64,000 bases of DNA from an uncultured Coriobacteriaceae bacterium (GTDB taxonomy: Bacteria > Actinomycetota > Coriobacteriia > Coriobacteriales > Atopobiaceae), in NCBI GenBank assembly GCA_902780305.1, contig CACZFB010000006.1, forward strand, positions 1 through 64,000, read 5' to 3'. The notes beneath the pieces are model-generated. The model was given only the letters and a program-made list of their open reading frames with translations, did no database searches and was not told the DNA's origin. Positions 16,632 to 23,832 of the stretch are shown here, one piece after another (position 1 is the stretch's first letter; the number at the start of each line of letters is the position of its first letter). The position numbers were made by a program, and so were the translations under genes.

Positions 16632-17525
16632 ATGCACAACATGTCTCGCCGTTCTTTTATCAAAGGCGGTAGTCTGCTCGCCGGCATGGGGGCAATCGCG
16701 CTCGTCGGATGTGGCGGGGGTCAGCAACCGGCCGCCGATGCGGGCTCTGCCGATGCCGCTGCCGCCGATGCCAGCACCATCATGCTGGTAACCGAGGGGA
16801 AGCTCACCTGCATCTCCAACATGTACTTCCCGCCCTTCGAGTTCATGGACGAGAAGACTGGCGAGGCTAAGGGCTTCGACATCGACCTGTCCCGCGAGCT
16901 TGCCAAGCACATGGGCTTGGAGGCGAACTGGACCAAGGAGAGCAACATGGGCTTCGACACCCTCGTGCCCACCATCTCGTCGGTCGACTACGCGGGTGGC
17001 AAGGCAACGGGCAAGGCCGACATCGCCATCGCGGGCATGACCATTACCGACAAGCGCAAGCAGGAGGTTGACATGTCCGACCCCTACCTCGACTCCAACC
17101 AGTCGCTGGTGCTGCGCAAGGACTCCGAGGAGACGCTCGAGACGCTCAACGCCGAGGGCAAGAAGATTGCGGTGCAGGACGGCACCACCGGCGAGGAGTG
17201 GGCGCGCGAGAACCTTACCGTGGCCGACGCCGCCAAGGGCATCGTGAAGCTCGACGACATCATCAACGCGATGAACGGCCTCAACTCCAAGACCTACGAT
17301 GCGGTGATCACCGACCTTCCGGTGGCCAAGTACCAGATCGAGACCGAGAAGAACTACGCCGACCTCAAGGTGGCCGAGGCCATTCCCACCGGCGAGCAGT
17401 ACGGCATTGCCGTCTCGAAGAAGAACCCCGCCCTGACGGCAGCCATAAACAAGGCGCTCAAGGAGATGGTGGAGGACGGCACCATGAAGAAGCTGCAGGT
17501 CACGTGGTTCGGTTCCGAGGTGTAA
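16632..17525 (+). CDS. Amino-acid ABC transporter substrate-binding lipoprotein (second of two)
   Basis: The 297-residue product begins MSRRSFIKGG, a twin-arginine-like signal, and has a lipobox ALVGC (Cys27). The SBP_bac_3 fold follows: ISNMYFPPFEFMD, KGFDIDLSRELAKHMG, ADIAIAGMTIT, DGTTGEEWA and PTGEQYGIAVSKKNPALT. It resembles its upstream neighbour but carries a Tat-like rather than a plain Sec signal and has a shorter linker. It lies 3 bp before the permease gene. AGGGAGGAAACC precedes the ATG. Confidence 0.88.
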   Translation: MHNMSRRSFIKGGSLLAGMGAIALVGCGGGQQPAADAGSADAAAADASTIMLVTEGKLTCISNMYFPPFEFMDEKTGEAKGFDIDLSRELAKHMGLEANWTKESNMGFDTLVPTISSVDYAGGKATGKADIAIAGMTITDKRKQEVDMSDPYLDSNQSLVLRKDSEETLETLNAEGKKIAVQDGTTGEEWARENLTVADAAKGIVKLDDIINAMNGLNSKTYDAVITDLPVAKYQIETEKNYADLKVAEAIPTGEQYGIAVSKKNPALTAAINKALKEMVEDGTMKKLQVTWFGSEV

Positions 17526-17528
17526 GGC

Positions 17529-18926
17529 ATGCACGCAGGTTCTAGCAACAGACTCAAGCGCCTGGTTGCCGCCTTCGCCGCGCTGCTGGTTGCCCTGGTG
17601 CTCGTGCCCTCGCAGGCCCAGGCGCTCACCACCGAGAAGGCCACGGCGCGTCCCAACGAGGACGGCGGCTCGGGCGTCATCGGCGGCATTCCCACGCGCC
17701 TTACCTGGGAGGGTGTCGTCGAGGACGGCGAGTCGATTACCTCGGTGACCCTCACGCTCCCCAATGGTGCCTCGTTCGACAACAGCACCACCAAGGTGAC
17801 GGTGCTCGACAACCTCACCCGCATTCCCAACGATGCGACGGCAACCCCATCGGGCAACACCATCGCCGTAAAGCTCTCCGACCCGGCGAAGGCAGGCTAC
17901 AAGCTGCGTCTGGAAATCGAGGACATGACCTTTCCCTCCGAGGGTGGCGACGTCGTCGTAAATGGTTCGTACGAGAGCGCGGGTAAGACGCAGGAACTCG
18001 CTCCCTCCAAGCCCATCGCCACCATTGCAAACACCTGGCTGCAGCAGATGGTGAGCTTTTTGGACGCACAACCGTGGGTGCAGGCCTGGAACTCCAACCA
18101 GTTCCTGGGCATGTTCCTCAAGCCCCAGCTCATCCTCACGTCGCTCTTCTCGCTGTTCCCCGGCTGGCTCGTGTGTCTGGGCATCGTCGTCGTGGCGTAT
18201 CCGTTTGCCATCCTGCTCGGCCTCGTCTTCGCCCTCATGAAGCTGAGCAAGTTTCGGGTGGTGCGCGCCATTGCCGTGGTGTACATCAACGTCCTGCGCG
18301 GCACCCCGCTGTTCCTGCAGATCTACATCATGTTCTTCGGCCTGCCCATGATGAACATAAACATCGACAACAACGTGCTGGGCGTCATCGTAATGGCCAT
18401 CAACTCGTCCGCGTACTTGGCCGAGATCTTCCGCGCCGGCATCGAGTCGATCCCGACCGGTCAGTACGAGGCCGCGGCGAGTCTGGGCATGGGTCGACTC
18501 ATGACCATGGTAAACATCATCCTGCCGCAGACCGTGCGTCGCGTCATCCCCACCGTTACCAGTGACTTTATTATGGCGTTCAAGGACACCTCGCTGCTCT
18601 CGTCGGTGGGCGTCATGGAGCTCATGATGTTCTCCAAGAACCTCACCTCGGTTACGGGCAACATGACTCCCTACGTCACGGCGGCCATCTTCTACCTCAT
18701 CGTGACGCTGCCGCTGATCAAGGTGGTAACGATCATCGAGAAGCGCATCGCGCGTTCCGAGCGTGGCGGCGGCCCCAGGCCCAAGGCCAAGGTGGCCGAT
18801 GCCAAGCAGGACGACGAGCAGACGCCCGCCGAGCCGGAAGGTGCCGAGGCAACACTGGCATCGGCGCTCAGCGCGCCGTTTAGGGCGGGAACGAGCGTGT
18901 TTGGAGGTGTGGCCGATGTTCGATAA
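17529..18926 (+). CDS. Amino-acid ABC transporter permease with an N-terminal extracytoplasmic domain
   Basis: The 465-residue product starts with a signal sequence ending about residue 32 (VPSQAQA) and a beta-rich secreted-type domain to about residue 160. A standard HisMQ-type permease then follows at about 190-410. The EAA loop is visible as [24 protein letters not shown], and [16 protein letters not shown] is typical of polar amino-acid permeases. A Pro/Glu/Ala-rich cytoplasmic tail closes it. Usual permeases of this class are about 220 residues, so this one is about twice as long. The extra domain could bind or hand over substrate. It overlaps the ATPase gene by 11 bp. Confidence 0.85.
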   Translation: MHAGSSNRLKRLVAAFAALLVALVLVPSQAQALTTEKATARPNEDGGSGVIGGIPTRLTWEGVVEDGESITSVTLTLPNGASFDNSTTKVTVLDNLTRIPNDATATPSGNTIAVKLSDPAKAGYKLRLEIEDMTFPSEGGDVVVNGSYESAGKTQELAPSKPIATIANTWLQQMVSFLDAQPWVQAWNSNQFLGMFLKPQLILTSLFSLFPGWLVCLGIVVVAYPFAILLGLVFALMKLSKFRVVRAIAVVYINVLRGTPLFLQIYIMFFGLPMMNINIDNNVLGVIVMAINSSAYLAEIFRAGIESIPTGQYEAAASLGMGRLMTMVNIILPQTVRRVIPTVTSDFIMAFKDTSLLSSVGVMELMMFSKNLTSVTGNMTPYVTAAIFYLIVTLPLIKVVTIIEKRIARSERGGGPRPKAKVADAKQDDEQTPAEPEGAEATLASALSAPFRAGTSVFGGVADVR

Positions 18927-19797
18927 GGCAAAGGCTAAGGTCGAGGCCAGGCGCGAGGCGCACCGCGTGCCGCCCGCGCTCGACGCAGAGCAGGCGGCGA
19001 GCGAGGCCCACGAGCGCGACAAGGGGCTCACCAAGCACCACTTCGAGCCGCACGAGCATCCCTGCGTGCGCATCGAGCACCTCATGAAGACCTTCGACGG
19101 CGAGACGCAGGTGCTCACCGACGTCAATCTCACGGTGTGGCCCGGCGAGGTCGTGTGCGTGCTCGGCCCCTCGGGTTCGGGCAAGTCCACCATGCTGCGC
19201 TGCATCAACCTGCTCGAGACGCCCACGGCGGGCCACATCCTCATCGAGGACAAGGAGATCACGGGGCACCTGGTAACCAAGGAGGTCAACAAGCTGCGGC
19301 AGAACCTGGGCATGGTGTTCCAGAGCTTCAACCTCTTTCCCAACCTCACTGCCAAGGGCAACGTGATGATTGGCCAGACCAAGGTGCTCAAGAAGTCCAA
19401 GGCCGAGGCCGAGGCAGAGGCGCTCAAGCAGCTTGATGCCGTGGGCCTGCTCGACCGCGCCGACTTCAAGCCGGCGCAGCTCAGCGGTGGCCAACAGCAG
19501 CGCGTTGCCATCGCGCGTGCCGTGGCCATGCATCCCGACATCTTGCTGTTCGACGAGCCGACGTCGGCGCTCGATCCCGAGCTCGTGCGCGGCGTCCTCG
19601 ACGTCATGCGCGACCTGGCCGAGAACGGCGGCATGACCATGATCGTGGTTACGCACGAGATGGGCTTCGCGCGCGAGGTCGCCGACCGCGTGGTGTTCAT
19701 GGAGGGCGGCGTCGTCGTGGAACAGGGCACGCCCGAAATGGTGTTCGACAACCCCCAGAATCCGCGCACCGCGCAGTTCCTGGGCAGCATCGGCTAG
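18916..19797 (+). CDS. Amino-acid ABC transporter ATP-binding protein
   Basis: The 293-residue product has an unusual 45-residue charged N-terminal extension, then a GlnQ/HisP-type ATPase. It contains Walker [10 protein letters not shown], the Q-loop in [13 protein letters not shown], signature [14 protein letters not shown], Walker [15 protein letters not shown] and the switch His in VVTHEMGFA. It energises import through the permease just upstream. The ATG at 18916 is used because TTGGAGGTG precedes it; the frame is open back to 18763. A palindrome with a T-run follows its stop by 5 bp. Confidence 0.93.
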   Translation: MFDKAKAKVEARREAHRVPPALDAEQAASEAHERDKGLTKHHFEPHEHPCVRIEHLMKTFDGETQVLTDVNLTVWPGEVVCVLGPSGSGKSTMLRCINLLETPTAGHILIEDKEITGHLVTKEVNKLRQNLGMVFQSFNLFPNLTAKGNVMIGQTKVLKKSKAEAEAEALKQLDAVGLLDRADFKPAQLSGGQQQRVAIARAVAMHPDILLFDEPTSALDPELVRGVLDVMRDLAENGGMTMIVVTHEMGFAREVADRVVFMEGGVVVEQGTPEMVFDNPQNPRTAQFLGSIG

Positions 19798-19801
19798 CTC
19801 C

Positions 19802-19884
19802 GTGGTATTTGGGGGACAGCCCCCTGGACAAAAGGGACAGTCCCCTGTGTCCAGGGGACTGTCCCTTTTGTCCAGGGGGCTTTT
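19802..19884 (+). repeat. Family A palindrome behind the ABC importer operon, terminator-like
   Basis: GTGGTATTTGGGGGACAG leads into a perfect 29-bp inverted repeat (19819-19847 and 19852-19880) around a 4-base loop, followed by TTTT. It begins 5 bp after the ATPase stop. This makes it the best-formed intrinsic terminator of the family. Family A is built from GGGACAGTCCCCTGGACAnAA units, with other copies at 22420, 36612, 42294, 46774, 49542, 52568, 59553 and 60766. Confidence 0.92.
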
Positions 19885-19902
19885 ATCGTAAGTTTTAAAT
19901 GT

Positions 19903-19918
19903 GTTACGAGCTTGCAAC
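19903..19918 (+). promoter_or_regulatory. Possible GlnR-type box before the orphan regulator gene
   Basis: GTTAC, six bases, GCAAC matches the GlnR half-site pair GTnAC-n6-GAAAC with one mismatch. It lies about 75-90 bp upstream of the regulator at 19991 and would allow autoregulation. It is a weak, short match. Confidence 0.35.
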
Positions 19919-19990
19919 ATGACGGCATGTGGTACTATGTTCTGATGTTTTGAACACCATCGTCCAATGTTGTTTTGGGGGCTTTGCCCG

Positions 19991-20665
19991 ATGCACCACA
20001 AAAACATTCTGCTTCTCTCACGATCTTCACGCCATCACGAGCGTATGCGCGAGCTGTCGCACTCACTGGACGTCTCCATAGCGCTCGCGTTTCCCGATAC
20101 GTTCTCGCAGGCCATCTCCTCCGGCCATGAGTTCGACCTCATCATTCTGGACACGGCAGGACTCGACGAGGACACGCTCAACGCGGTCGACTCCTACGTG
20201 GCCGAGAACGGCTTTATTCCCATGCTCATGGTTCAGGACGAGGAGCGCCTGGGCGCCCTGCGCATGCCGGTTCAGGGTCGTAACGACTTTATTCTTGCCT
20301 CCGCTGGTGCCGCCGAGTTCGAGATGCGCAGCAAGCTGCTGCTGTGGCCGGGGGAGGAGAGTGCCCCGGCGGACATCGTTACCGTGGACAACATGACCAT
20401 AAACCTCGCCACGTACCAGGTATATATTGACGACGAGCCGGTGGACCTCACGCTTATGGAGTACTCGCTCCTTTCGTTTTTGGCCACCCATCCGTCGCGC
20501 GCCTACTCGCGCGAGACGCTGCTGCATCGCGTATGGGGCTTTGAGTACTGTGGTGGCACGCGCACCGTGGACGTGCACATCCGTCGCGTGCGTTCCAAGG
20601 TTGGCCCACAGGTGGCGGCGCACATCGTTACGGTTCGCGGCGTGGGCTACCTGTTTAAGCTCTAG
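19991..20665 (+). CDS. Orphan OmpR-family regulator with degenerate receiver, GlnR-like
   Basis: The 224-residue product has an N-terminal flavodoxin-like receiver and a C-terminal winged helix (about residues 130-224). The winged helix contains LTLMEYSLLSFLATHP, VWGFEYCGGTRTVDVHI and IVTVRGVGYLF. The receiver keeps one Asp in IILDTAG but lacks the acidic pair at its start (LLLSRSS instead of VDDE) and the late Lys, so ordinary phosphorylation is unlikely. The GGTRTVDVH wing and an unphosphorylated receiver are typical of actinobacterial GlnR. MtrA-like proteins share the wing, so the call is tentative. No histidine kinase is nearby. The start could also be the ATG at 19967; neither has a strong ribosome site. 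Confidence 0.7.
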   Translation: MHHKNILLLSRSSRHHERMRELSHSLDVSIALAFPDTFSQAISSGHEFDLIILDTAGLDEDTLNAVDSYVAENGFIPMLMVQDEERLGALRMPVQGRNDFILASAGAAEFEMRSKLLLWPGEESAPADIVTVDNMTINLATYQVYIDDEPVDLTLMEYSLLSFLATHPSRAYSRETLLHRVWGFEYCGGTRTVDVHIRRVRSKVGPQVAAHIVTVRGVGYLFKL

Positions 20666-20676
20666 GCGAACTGGTG

Positions 20677-20699
20677 GGCGGTCCGAGACGCCATTTTTT
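20677..20699 (+). terminator. Possible intrinsic terminator after the regulator gene
   Basis: GGCG and CGCC pair around GTCCGAGA and are followed by ATTTTTT. The stem is short, so the strength is uncertain. It starts 12 bp after the stop codon. Confidence 0.45.
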
Positions 20700-20818
20700 A
20701 AGATTACCAAAAGGCTTGTACCCCGCTTGTAGAGGTCGGCATTTATTGACTGACGGACGCAAGACAGGGGTACAGTCTGTATGTGCGCTGTGCATGCGTA
20801 AGGAAAGAAGGCAAGACG

Positions 20819-22282
20819 ATGACCACAGGCAACAACACGACACCTCCCGTTCCGGGCTCGCAGGGCAGCGGGCAGGAGGATCTTGACAGGACGACGCGTA
20901 GGCGCAGGGTGCGGCCGGCACAACCCGCATGGCCGGACGAGCCGGCGCCAAGAATGACCTACGATCTGCAGCCCGAGCCTTCCCAGCAGCCCAAGCAGGG
21001 GTCTGGCATGTGGAAGGGCGTTGTGGGCGGTGCCGTTGCCGGCGCTGCGGTGTCGGCGGCCCTGGTGGCCGTGCTCATGGGCACCGGCGTGCTGGCCGCA
21101 CGGCCTGCCGCAACGCGCGCGACGTCGGACTCCGCCGCCGGCCAGACCATTAGCCTCTCGACCAGTCAGGACGCGACGGTGGCTCAGGCCGTGGCGGCCA
21201 AGTGCCTTCCCTCGGTCGTCTCGGTGTACGTGACCACCGCCGAGGGCGAGGGCATCGGCTCGGGCGTCGTGCTGGACACCGACGGCAACATCATTACCAA
21301 CTGGCACGTTGCGGGCGACGCCGAGAGCATCTCGGTTACCATCGAGGGTCAGAGTTACGATGCCACGCTGGTGGGCGGTGACGCCTCGAGCGACGTTGCG
21401 GTGATTCGAGCCGACCTGAACGGAGCAAAGGTCACGCCCATGGAGATTGGTGACTCGTCGGCGCTCGTAGTGGGCGACTGGGTGATGACCCTGGGCAGCC
21501 CGCTTGGCCTGGACCAGTCCGCCTCCTCGGGCATCGTCTCGGCCCTGTACCGCAACACGCTTATGACAGGGTCCACCGGTAACACCATCTATACCAACCT
21601 GATTCAGGTGGACGCGGCCATCAACGGCGGCAACTCCGGCGGCGCGCTGGTAAACGATGAGGGCAAGCTCGTGGGCATCAGCACGCTCTACTCGAACGCC
21701 GCGGGCATGGAGTCGTTCTCGGGCATCGGCTTCGCGATTCCCGGCAACTATGCCGTGGAGATCGCCAACAAGGTGATTGCCGGTGAGCAGGTAACCCATG
21801 CGTACATGGGCGTTTCGTGTGCCACGGTAAACGCGCAGAACGCCCAGGCCAACCACCTCTCGGTAAATCAGGGCGCCTACGTGTCGGAGGTGGCCGACGA
21901 CAGTCCCGCCGCCAAGGCCGGCATCGAGAAGGGCGACATCGTTACCAAGATCGGCTCGCACGACGTGACCTCGGCCGACGGCCTCATTCTGGCCGTGCGC
22001 TCCTATGCGGTGGGCGACGAGGTGGACGTGACGTACGTGCGTGGCAACGACGAGCACACCACCAAGGTGACGCTGGGCTCCGACGAGGCGCTTCAGGCGC
22101 AGCAGGAGGAGGAGCGCAAGCAGCAGGAGGAGCAGTACCAGGACCTGCAGCGGCAATACGAGGAGTACCTCAACCAGCGCCAGAACCAGCAGCAGCAAAC
22201 GTGGCCTTGGGACTCGTACAGCATGCCCTGGGACACATGGGACCTCGACGTTAACGGCACGGGCAATCCCCTCACGCGATAG
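20819..22282 (+). CDS. HtrA/DegP-type trypsin-like serine protease with PDZ domain
   Basis: The 487-residue product has a cytoplasmic Pro/Arg-rich N-terminus, one membrane segment at about residues 67-93, and a protease domain outside with triad His163 (ITNWHV), Asp192 (SSDVAVI) and Ser273 (GGNSGGAL). A PDZ domain follows at about 313-410 (YVSEVADDSPAAKAGIEKGD). A Gln/Glu-rich helical tail of about 65 residues ends in a Trp-rich segment. It is a surface quality-control protease of the HtrA/PepD type. AAGGAAAGAAGG precedes the ATG; an earlier in-frame ATG at 20783 lacks a site. Confidence 0.92.
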   Translation: MTTGNNTTPPVPGSQGSGQEDLDRTTRRRRVRPAQPAWPDEPAPRMTYDLQPEPSQQPKQGSGMWKGVVGGAVAGAAVSAALVAVLMGTGVLAARPAATRATSDSAAGQTISLSTSQDATVAQAVAAKCLPSVVSVYVTTAEGEGIGSGVVLDTDGNIITNWHVAGDAESISVTIEGQSYDATLVGGDASSDVAVIRADLNGAKVTPMEIGDSSALVVGDWVMTLGSPLGLDQSASSGIVSALYRNTLMTGSTGNTIYTNLIQVDAAINGGNSGGALVNDEGKLVGISTLYSNAAGMESFSGIGFAIPGNYAVEIANKVIAGEQVTHAYMGVSCATVNAQNAQANHLSVNQGAYVSEVADDSPAAKAGIEKGDIVTKIGSHDVTSADGLILAVRSYAVGDEVDVTYVRGNDEHTTKVTLGSDEALQAQQEEERKQQEEQYQDLQRQYEEYLNQRQNQQQQTWPWDSYSMPWDTWDLDVNGTGNPLTR

Positions 22283-22314
22283 GGAGAGACGCGTCGCGAG
22301 CGTCCGATAGCCGC

Positions 22315-22380
22315 ACCACGGGGTGACCCCCATTGGAACGCCGCTTGCGGCGACCAATGGGGGTCACCCCCTCTGTGTGG
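22315..22380. repeat. Family B palindrome behind the HtrA gene
   Basis: ACCACGGGGTGACCCCCATTG and its near-complement flank the small hairpin GCCGCTTGCGGC, the same loop hairpin as in the copy at 2536. The core is GGTGACCCCC. It lies 32 bp after the HtrA stop. Confidence 0.85.
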
Positions 22381-22419
22381 TCGAGACCTATTCGGGCTGG
22401 CGATGGCCCTGCCACGGCC

Positions 22420-22517
22420 GGTAGTACGCGCGGGGCGGTCCCCTGGACAAAAGGGACAGTCCCTTGGACACAGGGGACTGTCCCTTTTGTCCAGGGGACC
22501 GCCCCCCAAGTACCACC
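22420..22517. repeat. Family A palindrome, full-length with outer GGTAnTAC ends
   Basis: The element is bounded by GGTAGTAC and GTACCACC. The inner arms GGCGGTCCCCTGGACAAAAG and complement are perfect over most of their length. It stands alone in the gap between htrA and sbcD. Confidence 0.9.
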
Positions 22518-22650
22518 CGAGCGGGCAGGGCGTGGCCGCCTCGTAACCTTTTAATCCGTACGTCCTGGCTGTGGCAGATTCCCCCTTGCGCTGCGCGACG
22601 TGTTGCTATACTCTTTCCAACCCTCTTAAACAACGAAAGATTGGACGGCC

Positions 22651-23832
22651 ATGCGTTTTGTTCATACGTCCGACCTCCACCTGGGTCGCAAGCTTGCCCA
22701 AATGTCCTTGGAACGCGACACGCAACACGTGCTGAATCAGCTTGAGGAGCTCATGGCGCAATCCGGCTCGAAGGCGCTCGTGGTCGCCGGAGACATCTTC
22801 GACAGTCCCAATCCCCCCGAGGTCGCCGTGCGTCAGTGGGACCGCTTTATTACCCGCATGGCCAAGGCCGGCAACGTGGTGCTTGCCGTAAGCGGCAACC
22901 ACGACTCCGGCGCGCGCGTCTCGATGGGTGCCAGCATTATCGCGCTCTCGGGCATCCACGTCGCGGGAGAGCTCAGGGAGGCCATGGAGCCCGTGGTGGT
23001 CGATGGGGTCAACTTCTGGCTCGTCCCCTTCGTGCGTCCGGCCGACGTGCGGGCGTGGGCGACGCGCATGGGCCTCGACGCGGGGCTGGTGGTAAACTAC
23101 GACACCGCACTGCGGCTGGTGCTGGACGAGGTGCGCAAGAGCGACGCGTTTGCCAAGCATCCCAACGTGTGCGTCGCCCACCAGTTCGTTACCAACGCGG
23201 GTGTGTCGCCCGAGCGCAGCGACTCCGAGCACCTCTCGCTGGGCACGCTGGACAACGTGGACCGGCGCGTGTTCGAGAGTTTCGACTACGTGGCGCTGGG
23301 GCACATCCATCGCCCGCAACGCATCGGCGAAGACACCATCCGCTATGCCGGAAGCCCGCTCAAGCTCTCCTCCTCGGAGGTGGCGCAGCAGAAGTCGTAT
23401 GCGGTCGTGGGCATCAAGCAGGACGACGAGGGCACGCATGTAAAGTACCGACTGGTGCCGGTGGAGCCCCTGCGCGACTTTAGGATGGAGCGCGGCTCGG
23501 TGGAGGAGCTGGTGCGGCAGGCCAAGGAGGAGGACGAGGGCCGGCGCGAGGACTTCGTGCATGCGGTGGTCACCGACGACGATCCCCTAGACGTGGTCGC
23601 GCGCCTTCGTCAGGTGTGGCCCAACCTGGAGCAGGTGACCTTCGACAACGCCGTGACGCGTGCGGCGGGGGTAACCGAGGCGCCCGACGAGATTGACCTT
23701 TCCAAGGACATGCACGAGCTGTTTGCCGAGTTCTTCGAGGCCCAGGCGGGAAAGCCCTTGACCGAGGACGAGCAGAAGCTGGTGGACGAGGCCTTCGAGA
23801 AGGCGCTCGCGAAGGGTGGTGATGTGGCATGA
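22651..23832 (+). CDS. sbcD: Exonuclease SbcCD subunit D
   Basis: The 393-residue product has the Mre11/SbcD metallophosphoesterase motifs in order: HTSDLHLGRKL, VAGDIFDS, AVSGNHDSGAR, VAHQFVTN and ALGHIHRPQ, followed by YAGSPLKLS. With SbcC it forms the ATP-dependent nuclease that cleaves DNA hairpins and processes double-strand breaks. Length is normal. Its stop overlaps the sbcC start (ATGA), which indicates coupling. A hairpin-cutting nuclease is of interest in a genome rich in palindromes. Confidence 0.95.
   Translation: MRFVHTSDLHLGRKLAQMSLERDTQHVLNQLEELMAQSGSKALVVAGDIFDSPNPPEVAVRQWDRFITRMAKAGNVVLAVSGNHDSGARVSMGASIIALSGIHVAGELREAMEPVVVDGVNFWLVPFVRPADVRAWATRMGLDAGLVVNYDTALRLVLDEVRKSDAFAKHPNVCVAHQFVTNAGVSPERSDSEHLSLGTLDNVDRRVFESFDYVALGHIHRPQRIGEDTIRYAGSPLKLSSSEVAQQKSYAVVGIKQDDEGTHVKYRLVPVEPLRDFRMERGSVEELVRQAKEEDEGRREDFVHAVVTDDDPLDVVARLRQVWPNLEQVTFDNAVTRAAGVTEAPDEIDLSKDMHELFAEFFEAQAGKPLTEDEQKLVDEAFEKALAKGGDVA

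Larger units (their letters stand above)
22283..22650. other. Intergenic region holding one family B and one family A element
   Basis: The 368-bp gap before sbcD contains the family B palindrome at 22315-22380, the family A element at 22420-22517, and an AT-richer segment from about 22545. In that segment TATACT at 22607-22612 is a likely -10 for sbcD; CCTTGC or TTGCGC at 22584-22591 is a weak -35. I see no gene here. Confidence 0.6.

Noticed and set aside
16545-19790. A 1081-codon open frame on the minus strand
   Set aside because: It is a shadow of the ABC importer genes on the other strand, caused by high-GC codon bias. The plus-strand genes have clear motifs. Similar long antisense frames at 26.8-29.2 and 57.7-60.0 kb were rejected for the same reason.
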